A stretch of 64,000 nucleotides of DNA from positions 8,537,071 through 8,601,070 of the forward strand of contig CP154957.1 in the NCBI GenBank assembly GCA_039621445.1. The letters are read 5' to 3'. Made by a program: the position numbers and the translations under genes. The notes below the pieces were generated by a model. It was not told the origin of the DNA, did not search any database, and saw only the letters and a program-made list of their open reading frames with translations. Of the stretch, positions 46,483 to 56,031 are shown piece after piece. Source of the DNA: Euglena gracilis. Taxonomy: Eukaryota > Euglenida > Euglenophyceae > Euglenales. The first letter of the stretch is position 1. The number at the start of each line of letters is the position of its first letter.

Positions 46483-47345
46483 TAAGGTTGTTTCGATTAA
46501 TCGATTTTTTGATTAATCGTTCGCCACCCCTTGATTAATCGTTCATTCGGCCGGGGGGTGATTAATCGAAATAATCGGTCTTCCTAAGGAAACCATTGAA
46601 AAATCAGTACAGGAAAACACTTGGGAGTGATCATTTTGGAGGCTCTGTCTCACAGAAATGTCACTGTGGGTTGCTTTCTTTTGGGGGAGACCTGTTAAAA
46701 AGCAAACGGGATAGATTCATACGCACAGACATCAGAGCATGGATGGAAGAGTCATCCAGCTTAGCGCTCAGGTCGTTATGCAGGAGACTCTGGTGAGAAA
46801 AACTGCGCTCAACACAAACTTCTGAAACACCAACGCTGAAAATTGCAATTGCAACTTTGGCCAAAATCAGCACATGCAAAGCAACCCCCTCCCAAAATTG
46901 CACAGCCTGAGGAAGTGGCCGGGCAGTGATGGCCAGAGGGCCATTTCGGGTCACTCATTGCCCCACTTCCCTTATTTTTAAGGAAAAACATTAACGTGAC
47001 CCCCCCCTATTTGTCACCCCCCCCAATAGTCGCCCCCCCCCTTGGGGGGCGACAATTAGGGGGGGGTTACCCATGGACCCAAGGAAATGTGGGGTGAATT
47101 GAGTAACCCCCCCCCCCCTCATTGTCACCCCCCCTAATAGTCGCCAGGGGGGTCAAAACGCTCCCAGGGGGTGCCATATAGGGGGGGGGGGGGCACGTTA
47201 TTCAAGGGAAATGAAGCGTTTGTTGGTCATCATAATGCTAGGAACCCAAAGGAGGGCATTAATCGTTCGGTAATCGTTCGCCACCCCCCGATTAATCGGC
47301 ATTAATCGTTCGGTGCCCTCGATTAAGATTAATCGTCCAACCTTA
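46483..47345. mobile_element. 863-bp hAT derivative with GATTAATCG termini
   Basis: Ends TAAGGTTG and CAACCTTA are perfect inverted repeats, flanked by a 7-bp duplication ATGAAGC (46476-46482, 47346-47352). Both subterminal regions carry repeated GATTAATCG/ATTAATCGTTCG motifs. A hAT C-terminal fragment is inside (46661-46954, minus strand). The right interior is degenerate C/G-run sequence. Confidence 0.78.
46661..46954 (-). pseudogene. hAT transposase C-terminal dimerisation fragment
   Basis: Contains VSEVCVERSFSHQSLLHN followed by KLDDSSIHALMSVRMN, the conserved hAT dimerisation core (S..ERSFS...LL). Only the C-terminal end of a transposase remains, so the 863-bp element is an internally deleted copy. 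Differs from the ERVWSVAG version at 32.8 kb, so it is a different hAT lineage. Confidence 0.75.
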
Positions 47346-47352
47346 ATGAAGC

Positions 47353-49389
47353 CAGAGCCCCAATACACAGTTTCAAAAGAAATATCTTCGTGATACATAA
47401 ACTTTTTGGGCTCCCTCGGGGAGGAAGAATGAGGCCCTCATCACCAAAATTCAGCAAGTTGACCTTCACAAAAGTGCTGCTTGTACCACTTTCTCATCCA
47501 ACAAATTTCGATTGGAGTTTGCAAGATTTTTTGCACACTGAAAGTGCGCTCCTAGTTGGGAGGGGGTGGTGTCACTTATGGGGGGTGTTTTCTGGGGTGG
47601 TCACTTTTCTTTTTGCAAATGCATACTCCAAACCGGCGATGCAACAGGTGATTGAGGACGAAAAAGCATCCAACAAAAACACGGGCGAACAATTCCTTGC
47701 AATGTCGTTCATATTTCCCCCCCAAAATTGTTTTTGGTCACGACACATCGGAGATATAGGAGACATAGGGGACAAGGCAGTACAGTTGGTCAAACCTTGG
47801 GACCCCCCCCTCCCCCCCCCTGTACAGTTCCAACCCCCCCCCTCCCGGGACCTCCCCCTCCCCCCCACTTCCAACCCCCCCGAGACAGATGAAAATATTT
47901 TAAAAACGGCTGGTTTTTTAAAACAAAAAAACATACTTTTTTAAGGGGGTGGTGCGGGTCGCGGGGGGGGGGGTCACGAGGGGGGGTCGCGGGGTCAAAT
48001 AAGGGGGGGGTCAAATAAGGGGGGTCAAAATTCCTTTAGAAATAGTGCAAAAAAAATTTCGGCGCCTTCGGCGCATGAAAAAAAAATTTCCCGGACCCAA
48101 ATGCTCAATTAAGAGGGGGGGTCAAAATTCCGTTTTGGGTGGGGAAATGCACCAGTTTTTGGCACTTCTTTCCGGGGAAAAGATTTTTGGCCATTTTTGG
48201 GTGTGAAAGTGCATTGGGCGGACAAGGATACAAGAAAGTTCATTTTTTTAAAAAAAAGCTTTTAAAAAAAGAATGGCAAAAGATCGATTCTCGGGTCACG
48301 GGGGGTCATGGAGGTGTAACTGGGGGGGGCACGGGGGAGTACCCCTAAGAAAAAATATGTTTTTTAAAAAAAACAAAAAAAACCTCATGGGGGTTTGGGG
48401 GAATTTTTTGAAACTTTTTTTTAAAAAAAGTCTTTTTTTATCTCTACAGCCTCGTAGTCCATTAAAGGTGCTGGATGAAGGGTCTGGAAAAACTAAAAAT
48501 ACGTCACTTTTGATGACCAAAAAATGACCTTAAAACCTTTTCCTCAAAAAATGGCCATTTTGCAAGGAAAAAGGTCAAATTTTGCTTTTCTAAAAAAGAA
48601 AACATGTTTTTGTGTGGTTTTTTTGGAAAAAAACATATTTTTTGTTCTTTGTTGAAGAACAAAAGAAACGTCAACCCTGGCTCAATTCCGCATGGTGTGC
48701 CAAGGGGGAGTGATTGAAGCTGCTTCCTGCCTTTCTGCTAAGTGGCCTTTCTGCTAAGTGTTAAAGTGAAAATACTGGCTACCACTCTTTTTACAAGACA
48801 CAAATGTTTTGCAAAATGCATCTGAATTTCGCAAAATCCACCATTGCCAACCTCAATTGGACGAAAAATGTCGCAACTGTCTCGGGGGTAGGCAGTACAG
48901 TTGTGATTTTCTGGGGACCCCCCCTCCCCCCCTGTACAGCTTCCAACCCCCCCTCGGACCCCCCCTCCCCCCCCCTATGCCTTGTCTCCATAGGAGGTGG
49001 AAAAACCTATACCTATACCTATACCTATACCTATATCTCCTATATCCCTATATTCCTATGTGCGACCCTGCCTCGCCACAAGGAGAAACTCCACGTGACT
49101 TCCTGTGCGCTCACAGGCCAGCGGTAGCTATACTGAGGTTGTGTACAAGGGAGGTGTTTGGTGACCGGCACAAAGGTTAGTGGAAAATAAGCGAGGCTCT
49201 CCTTGACTAGATTTTTTTTTCGCCTGATCTGGTGCCTGAGCCTCCACTCCTGGATTCGTGCGGCCGAAGTTGGTGAGATATTTTACAACAAAGTGTCCGT
49301 AGTGGGGGAGTCGTGGGGGCCCGCATGTTCCTTGAATATGCAGACAGGTGCTTTGCCCATCAATCCTTGTTCCAAGTCTTCGACTTTTT
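47353..49389. other. Unassigned DNA right of the hAT derivative
   Basis: 47390-47780 is non-repetitive and open on both strands (plus MQQVIEDEKASNKNTGEQF), unrecognised. 47800-48010 is C/G runs. 48230-48440 and 48600-48660 are poly-T/A hairpins. 48880-48990 is TACAGTT-flanked C runs. No product recognised. Confidence 0.4.
49005..49045. repeat. (ACCTAT)n hexamer repeat
   Basis: Five perfect ACCTAT units, then degenerate TATATCTCCTATATCCCTA. A weaker copy lies at 41610-41695 (CCTATACCTATATG). Confidence 0.85.
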
Positions 49390-49390
49390 G

Positions 49391-49460
49391 GCACGGCTCG
49401 GCACGGCTCGGCACGGCTCGGCACGGCTCGGCACGGCTCGGCACGGCTCGGCACGGCTCG
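49391..49460. repeat. Seven exact 10-bp repeats GCACGGCTCG
   Basis: Perfect head-to-tail decamers, followed by degenerate GTGTCGCCCGTG repeats to about 49530. Reads open in several frames on both strands, which is expected of a 10-bp unit, not evidence of coding. Confidence 0.92.
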
Positions 49461-49689
49461 CACGTGTCTCGCGCGTGTCGTGCCCGCGCGTCGCCCGTGC
49501 GAGCGTGTCGCCCGTGTCGGCGTGCTGTTCTTTGCCGTCGGGACGGGTCACCGCGAGCCGTTGCACCCGCCTGTCACTTGGGCGGTTTCACTTCGATTCT
49601 CGCTGGCCTTACCCAGAGGGGTGTGGGCCCTTTTCTATTTTTTTTTTTTGCGTCGGAGATGGTGCTACCATGTCCTCTTCCGAGGGGTC

Positions 49690-49851
49690 TCACCTCGGGC
49701 GGGTGCACTGGATGCGAATGGGGCCGACTAGGGTCCCATCCTCGGCGTGACGCACTCTTTGCCATCCTTCCATGTCCACCGCCGCCACTGCGGTGGCTCC
49801 TTGTATGCTCCTGGTTCTCGACGGCATCTCTTGCGGCGTGGGTGTTGGATG
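49690..49851 (-). pseudogene. LINE ORF, part 3 (C-terminus and stop)
   Basis: After removal of the MITE at 49854-50123 with one TA, the frame of part 2 continues through HPTPTPQEMPSRTRS and VDMEGWQRVRHAEDGTLVG to QCTRPR and a TGA at 49690-49692. An A12 tract on the minus strand (49638-49649), about 40 bp past the stop, could be the retroelement's poly(A) tail. That is inference. The tail segment is not a recognised domain, and its coding status rests on frame continuity and composition. Confidence 0.6.
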
Positions 49852-49853
49852 TA

Positions 49854-50123
49854 CCAACACCCCCCCCCCCTATTTGGCCGCCCTCCGGGCGGCCCGGACC
49901 CCCCTTCTGGCCAATTAGGGGGGGGGGACAATTAGGGGGGGGGGTTACCCCTAACCCCCCCCCCCTAATTGGCCACCTGGACCCCGTCCTTCATAGTCGC
50001 GACCCCCCGTAAAACACCCGAATAAAGGCATTTTCCTTTGAAATGAGTAACCCCCCACCCCTAATTGGCCACTTGGGCTCTGGCCAATTAGGGGGGGGGG
50101 GACAAATAGAGGGGGGGTGTTGG
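49854..50123. mobile_element. 270-bp MITE with CCAACACC ends at a TA site
   Basis: Terminal inverted repeats CCAACACCCCCC...TATTTGGCC and the complement of GGACAAATAGAGGGGGGG plus TGTTGG. TA lies on each side (49852-49853, 50124-50125), as for Tc1/mariner-type elements. The interior repeats 'CCAATTAGGGGGGG' blocks. Insertion is in the last part of the LINE ORF. The C-run of one arm faces the G-run of the other. Confidence 0.75.
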
Positions 50124-50125
50124 TA

Positions 50126-50451
50126 ACTCCTCTTGCCCTCTGGTTGTAGCGGCGGCAGAGAGCTGTTCCGCCACAAAGGCCATCAAGGTTGCGGAAATAC
50201 GTTGCCAAATGTCTGCGGCCATGTGCTGCCTTGCCCATCCTTGCTTGTCACCAAGGGCTTGCTTCACCAGACGGCCAAGGAGACCAGACCCCAATGGGCC
50301 CAGGCCTGACCACGGATGGAAGGACAGAGGGCTGAATAACCATCCTGCGGCTTCACATACCGGTTGGTTCTTCGTGACCTTCTTGTGTTCCATTGCTGCC
50401 ATGTTCTTTAAAGCAATATTCTCGTCCCACGACAAATCTTTCCGGAGGGGG
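50126..50451 (-). pseudogene. LINE endonuclease ORF, part 2
   Basis: Continuation of the retroelement ORF beyond the 1.29-kb insertion. It reads RKDLSWDENIALKN, then VCEAAGWLFSPLSFHPWSGLGPLG, a segment typical of the C-terminal side of restriction-like endonuclease LINE proteins (a Gly-Trp/Phe-Pro stretch followed by GLGP). It ends TTRGQEEL. If the upstream transposon and one 8-bp target copy are removed, codons join as ...FHP-L-RKDLSW... with no frame change. At its 3' end the frame is broken again, by a 270-bp MITE at a TA site (49854-50123). Confidence 0.75.
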
Positions 50452-51746
50452 CTGCGGTGTCGGAACAATTTTTTCCCAGGGGGGGCGAGGAACCGACAAA
50501 ATTTGGAGCACATCCTTTTTTCCCCGGCGCGAAGCGCCGAGGAAAATTTTTTTCATGGCACAACCAAAATGTACTTTTTTCTGTCCCCTGGCCCCGAAGG
50601 GGCCGAGACGCTAACGCCTTTTTTGAAGTCCAATGCTCCAAAAACTTGAGTTAGAAAGCGAAATGATGGGTAGCCAACTCAACCCAACTGTCGACTTCGC
50701 AACCTGGGGGGGAGGTGAAGAAGCCATTTTTTTTCACTTTGCGCAAAATCATTTTTTTCGTTGACCCGAAGAGTTTCCCCCAAACTCGGCTGGTCAAGAA
50801 AATGGAGGGAGGGGGACATGGGTTATGGGTATATCAAGGTAATGGGGATATCAGTTTGTATTCAAACAGCGAAGGTGAAAGTGGTTTGTGGGGTCCCAAA
50901 AAACAAAAAGCATCAAAGGAGGCTAGGAGCGCCGCTCGGGGGGGTCCCGGACCCCCCCTGCGCGGCTGCCCCCCCTCCTGAACCCCCCTTCTCCCCCCAC
51001 TGTGCCTAGCATAGCCAAGAAAAAAAAATTTGTGAAAAAATCGCGACTTTTTTGAGGCCCAAAAATGACCAAAAATGACCATTTTCGGACACAAAATAGC
51101 AAATTTTGGGGGCCGCGTGCTTTTTTGTTCAAAAATGGCCCAAAAATGGCAAAAAAATGACCACTTTTTGGACCCGAAAATCACCGATTTTAGGATGCGC
51201 GACGCCCGCGTGGCCGCCCTCGGACCCCCCTCCCCCCCCTGCGCGGTTGCCCGCACGGCCACTCGCCCCCCCCTCAGCCCCCCCCGCTGTGCCCAGCCTC
51301 CAAAGGAGGGAAAAAAAAGTCAGTTTGTGGCCAAAAGCCAAACCGGACGCCGGGTTTTGTTCAGAACCGGCGTTCCTGAGGGTTTTAGGACAGAACCGGC
51401 GTCCGGAAAACCCGGGGGGGGGGGGACGCCAGTTCTGTCTTGAACCCGGCGTCTCAAACGCCGGTTTAAACATCAAGAAGTTCCGTGGGGTTTTTTCAAG
51501 GATTTTAATTCCGGCCGCCAAAGGCGGCCGAGATGGTAATGGATTTTGCAATTTCATTCTCCAAAAATGTGCTTTTAACTGGCAAGGTGGCTGCCGAAGG
51601 CAGCCGAGACGGTAACGCCCTTTGAATTATTGAACATGGCATTGCAAAGAAAAATATCACATTCATGCTGCAAAAAATTTTTTTTCTTTCCAAAATCCCG
51701 GGGGGGGGGCGGCCGCCCCCCCCGACCCCCCCTTGTGACACCTATG
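50452..51746. mobile_element. 1.29-kb hAT-like non-autonomous transposon, copy 2, inserted in the LINE
   Basis: Flanked by a perfect 8-bp duplication GGAGGGGG (50444-50451 and 51747-51754). Ends are CTGCGGTGTCGG and ACACCTATG, that is, imperfect inverted repeats of the form CANNGGTGTC. Eight-base duplications and a CA start fit the hAT superfamily. No transposase ORF is apparent. The interior carries GC-rich repeats also present near 42.2 and 44.5 kb, hairpins built on GACGCCGG, and the block CTCGGCCGCC/GGCGGCCGAG. Near-identical to 44851-46140 in the opposite orientation. Its insertion disrupts the LINE endonuclease, and excision would restore it. Confidence 0.85.
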
Positions 51747-53145
51747 GGAGGGGGTGGAACACTACGAGGTCGACTGCCAACGGCCCCACAGGGTCAACCC
51801 CTTGTAGGGCGACATCCGCTGGGCGCATCTTCCCACCGATGGCCACCTCTGTCTTGGTGTGCACACCATGTTCTCTGAGGACCATTGCCAGCGCGTCCCG
51901 CACAGCGTTGTGACGTTGCACGAGTTTGTTCTTTTTGCAGCATAGCAGGTGGTCCCCAAAGGGATCCATGGAGTCCCCACACAAGGGGCAAGGAGCACCA
52001 GACGAGCCCGGGAGGACCTTGGCGCCGAGCCACCATCGGAGGAGGAGGCGGTACTTTGTTGCTGGGATTTTGGTTCCCATGCCTTTGTTTGGTATCGTTT
52101 GGAGCCAGGCGGTTGTATGGGGCATCGATTGCAGTCGGAGGCGGCATTTGTCTCGTTGTGGCAAGATGTTCTTCAAAGCTTCTTTCCTTGCTTGGTGCAC
52201 TTTGTCTGTCCACCATTGCTGCCTTCTGTGGTCTTCTTCAACGTCCGATGGTTGATTCTTCTCAATCCAATCTGGCAGTGGCTCGAACTGAGGGCCGAGT
52301 GTGCCGCGCAGATCCACGGCCACCTTCTTGAAATCAGGGGGCAAGGCGCAGGCCTCGGGCGGAAACCGTGACATTTGTGACCGCTGTTGTGCACATAGAA
52401 TCCCTGCCATTCTGGCCGGTGCTTGGAGGACGAGGGGATCCTTCACCCCGAGGCCGGCCATGCGTAGGGGGAGTGAACACTGTGTCCATTGTGCATCATT
52501 TGATGCCGGCTGGCCCATGATGTCATCCCAGGTCTTCCGGATGATCCGCGCCGCTGCTTGGATTGGCTCGTGCAGGGTGTCCATGTTCATGGTTCGTAGG
52601 AAATGCATCACCTTGCAGGCATCAAGACAATATCTCAAGAGCACATGCTCAACCTGAGGATCTCCTAGGTTGGTGAGGACGTGACATGCTTCTTGGAGCT
52701 TGTCCACTGCCCCTTGCATCTCGGCTTTGCGGAAGGATGTTGAAAGTGGGTGTTCCACTGGGAAGCCGAGGACCCGCAGCCCGTGGTCTGGCATCCACGG
52801 TACCCGCAGAATTGATCGCAACAAATCGAAATGGCTTCCATTTGATGTCGGTGTCTGTGCAGGACCCCACAGGCGGCATTTTTGGAGGTTGAAATGCACG
52901 CCAAGATGTGCAGAACTCACGCTGATGGTTGCCAATGCTGCCGCCAAGGTGTCCATGGAACCCACCAGGTGACCATCATCCAGATACCACACGTTCATCT
53001 TCAAATCTTTCATCGACTTTTTGGTGAGAAGGATGATGTACATCACTTCTTGCTGACTGGATAAGGTTTTTTTTTGACTAGATAAGGTTATGCAGTAGTA
53101 AATTAGGAAGTTCTGCAATGGCTCGTTGAGAAGGGGATGGAGCAT
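51747..53145 (-). pseudogene. LINE reverse transcriptase/endonuclease ORF, part 1 (5' truncated)
   Basis: Carries the catalytic reverse transcriptase motif WYLDDGHLVG (about residues 53-62), followed by LGVHFNLQKCRLWGP, as in non-LTR retrotransposons of algae and other protists. The RT fingers before YLDD are missing, so the copy is 5' truncated, as LINEs often are. A thumb/linker region follows. Then comes a zinc-knuckle-like CPLCGDSMDPFGDHLLCC at about residue 386, and RPADVAL...AVDLVV at about residues 441-463, the PD..D layout of a restriction-like endonuclease. The frame breaks inside the endonuclease at VVFHPL, where a 1.29-kb transposon is inserted (50452-51746). The ORF has no internal stop over 467 codons, so the copy is young. 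Between HPLLNEPLQNF and the YLDD motif is an odd A-rich stretch with a duplicated ACCTTATC(T/C)AGTCA, which may be a small local duplication. Confidence 0.85.
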
Positions 53146-53397
53146 GGATTGGGCAATTGATCCGGAAATCCAGTTTTGCCCATTAATAACCTTAATTCTG
53201 GTGAAGATTTTGATACTTTCTAAACAATGAAAATAAGGGTTCAGGGTATGAGCGAGGTTTTTTGCCGAAAAATTTTGGTTGTAACTGTTTGAAACTGAAG
53301 ATGGAAGGGACTTGAAAAATACTCAACAACTTCTAATTTTCTCGCCTTTGACTTGTTGAGTCTCACTCCATTTCAGGAGCATCCGTGCTTTGAGAAA

Positions 53398-53962
53398 ATG
53401 GGGCGAGTGCGCACAAAGACAGTCAAGAGGGCCTCTAAGGTTATCATTGAGAAGTACTTTCAGAAGTTGACTCAGGACTTCCAGACCAACAAGAAGGTCA
53501 TCTGTGAAATTGCAATTGTTCCCTCTACCCGGCTGCGAAACAAAATCGCTGGCTTCACAACAAAACTGATGAAACGCATTAAACAGAGGTGCTTCAGGAC
53601 TCTAGCGCAGTGTTGTTTAAAATCTGAAACCAATGCACCCCTGTGTCTGCCCGTGGACCAGTGCGCGGTATTTCCCTGAAGCTGCAGGAGGAGGAACGCG
53701 AGAAGCGCATGGATTTCGCACCTGAGGTCTCCCAAGTTGACCAGCAGATCATGGACCAAGGTGTTGAGGTCGATGAGGACACACTTGCCATGTTGGCAGC
53801 TATGGACATGGCAAACATTTCCCACCTGAAGAAGGTGCAGGTCCAGCTTCCCCAAGCCACTCAGCAACCATGTTTCCATTTGAAATTCACCTTCCTTTTT
53901 TTTGCTGAATGGAAGCATGCCCACAGCAGCAAGGGGGCAAAGGTGGGAAGGGCCGCTCGTAA
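53398..53962 (+). CDS. RPS17: 40S ribosomal protein eS17, three exons
   Basis: Structural protein of the small cytosolic ribosomal subunit. Exon 1 (53398 to about 53586) opens [10 protein letters not shown] and runs to KLMKRIKQ, matching the conserved eS17 N-terminus. Exon 2 (about 53652-53834) begins [17 protein letters not shown], the family signature, and ends HLKK. Exon 3 (53927-53962) reads [11 protein letters not shown] then TAA. The lengths 63+61+11 give about 135 residues, the usual eS17 size. Intron 2 (53835-53926) is GT-AG with a pyrimidine-rich tract before CCCACAG and joins in phase 0. Intron 1 (about 65 nt) shows no GT-AG pair that keeps both conserved flanks in frame, so its borders are approximate. 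The sequence TTTCAG at 53371-53376, just upstream of the ATG, may be a 5'-UTR acceptor. The 5'-truncated end of a LINE lies about 250 bp upstream in the opposite orientation. Family assignment is firm; the intron 1 junction is not. Confidence 0.86.
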
Positions 53963-54942
53963 GTCAAAGAGGTTTGCGGACTGCTCGCCTTGTCCCTCAA
54001 AAGCCTTCAGTGCTCACCTTTCCAGTAAAAAAGAAAATTTATTTTGGTATTTGTGAACGTCCAGGAGTGGCACAAATGTGGAGATGGAGAGCCAGGGACA
54101 GGTGGGAAAACCTTTGAATTGATTCTCCAGTCATCCCAGCACAGGTTCCCAGGGGATGGTTCGAACCCTGGGGGAGCTGGACCGCGGGAGTCCCAAAAAT
54201 GTCCAAAAAAGCCAGGTTTTTTGGGCCCCTTTTTTTTAAGCGTCGTGAAGGAATTTATCCCAAAAAGGGGGGTTCAAAGTTACTGTAACCATTCTTTTTG
54301 CCCTCACCCCTCCAAGTTATTTGGCCACGGCCAGGAGCAGACCCCGCCAGGCTCTGTGGGGGTTTAGCACCCCCAAAGTGCAATTTTTGACCTATGTCCC
54401 AAAAAACTTCGGAGGCAGAATGAGAATCCGCCAAACAGGCCAGGGCAGGATTTTTTAACGCCGGAGGGGCCCACGGGATTATCTCAGCCAAACGCCAAAA
54501 CACCACATAGGTGGTCTGAAAACCCCCCGTGAAATAAAATTTGGCCCCAGCCAGGCGGGAGGCTGGCCAGCCAACTGGTATGCCCAAGTCACCTGCCCCT
54601 TCATCCCCCCCCCCCTCACCAAAGCTTCCTCCATCACCCTCCCAGCCCGCCTTGCTCAATCAATCAAAATTCCGACGCAAAAAAAAACGTTTTAGAAAAA
54701 ATTATTTTTCACGGAGACCAGACCACCGCACGGGGTCATTGAGAAAACCCCTTGGGGCCAACAACCCCCACCACCCTAACCCCAACCAAAACCCCGGCGC
54801 CGTCGCTAAAAAAAATCAAAAATGCAGTGGGAGTGGGGGGGTCGCCCAACCCTCCGACCTCATGGGTTGGAAGGCGACACCGTACTTTACCCTGGCGAGG
54901 CCGTGCGTTGCTCGCCGGCGGCGGAAAAAGGCTTTATTTCAG

Positions 54943-55434
54943 CTACCCCGAGGCACACCTGATCCGGCCGGCACCCCCGGATGCACGGTCAAAAGTGCCT
55001 GGGGGCTCGGCCGCGGCGATTTTGGCGCTGCCAAGAAAAGGCCATTTTTCGCCTCCAAATGCTGGCCGAAAAATGCCCAGCTTTTCTGTCTGCCTCACCA
55101 TCTTCTTGTGCTCCGCCCTCTTGGTCCCTTCCTCCCGCTTCCTGTGTCGTAGTACTCCGATATTTGGTTCCCGCCGGGTCTGGCTCCCGTCAGCCGTCTG
55201 TACCCCCCCGCCGAGGGGTATCCTCGAGGGGTGGGCCTGGGGGGGGCGGTTGTCCAGAATCTCCCCGCAGGCTGCGGCGCCCTCCCCGGGAAATGCGAAA
55301 ATTGGCCAGCGTTGGGGCTCGGAGTGCCCTTGGAAACGAAACAGAGCAAGGGCTGCGTTTGACCCTGAAAAAGCGACCTTGACCCTAGGGGATTTAGGAA
55401 GCAGCGTCCTTTTCGAAGCGCAACTTGACCACAA
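54943..55434 (-). CDS. Candidate coding exon, unrecognised
   Basis: A 163-codon minus-strand frame in GC-rich, non-repetitive DNA, containing GVLRHRKREEGTKRAEHKK and MVRQTEKLGIFRP. Charge pattern is protein-like. It lies on the same strand as, and downstream of, the WWE gene, whose exon D already ends in a stop. It may be a separate gene. An overlapping plus-strand frame (54541-55152) is proline-rich and less convincing. Confidence 0.28.
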   Translation of the reverse strand: MWSSCASKRTLLPKSPRVKVAFSGSNAALALFRFQGHSEPQRWPIFAFPGEGAAACGEILDNRPPQAHPSRIPLGGGVQTADGSQTRREPNIGVLRHRKREEGTKRAEHKKMVRQTEKLGIFRPAFGGEKWPFLGSAKIAAAEPPGTFDRASGGAGRIRCASG

Positions 55435-56031
55435 CTTCCCGAGGAAAGCTTTGCTGCGTCGGCTCCAAAAAAAAGGGTTTTCCAGCCATCATTGGCAAGC
55501 TTTTTCTTCTTTTTTCGCAGTTTTGAAGTGCAATTTTTTTTGGCGTGGTACCTTGGCTGCGGAAGAAACCCCCGGGTGGCCCCCCCTTTTTTTGGACAGG
55601 CCAGATTGTGCAGGCATTTTCTTAAGTTAATGACCTATTTGTGTCAATCCATAAAGATAATCGTTTGCAATCCCGACTTTTTTCCCGCCATTCCGGCCAC
55701 CACAACAGCAGAGCCAACACAGCAAGGCCTCCTCCATCCCTTTTTGAATCATAAAAAATGGAGAAGCATTTTTTTTTAGGCCGCAGCGGAAGCCAAAAGT
55801 CGCCAAAAGGAAACGTTTTTAGGGTTTGTAAGGTGGGAGGGGTTCGACCAAATGTGCCAAAATTTGGATATAAAGGCCGAAAGGAAAGGGATAGAAATGC
55901 AGCCTCAGCCATCATAAGAAGAGAGACATCTTTTTTTGAAAAAATGTGGGTTCAAAAAACACTATATGGGCGGAAGTCTGTGATGAAATCAGCTGCTCAA
56001 ATCTTGGTGTTTTAATGGCTTTTTTCGACCT

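Noticed and set aside
46661-47345. Autonomous hAT gene
   Set aside because: Only the C-terminal dimerisation domain is present in 863 bp; no catalytic core.
49203-50012. 269-codon plus-strand ORF with RHGSARLGTA repeats
   Set aside because: Produced by the 10-bp tandem repeat and antisense LINE sequence.
54100-54200. tRNA-like GGTTCGAACCC at 54161
   Set aside because: No D or anticodon arm and no acceptor pairing could be placed around it; it is a short hairpin.
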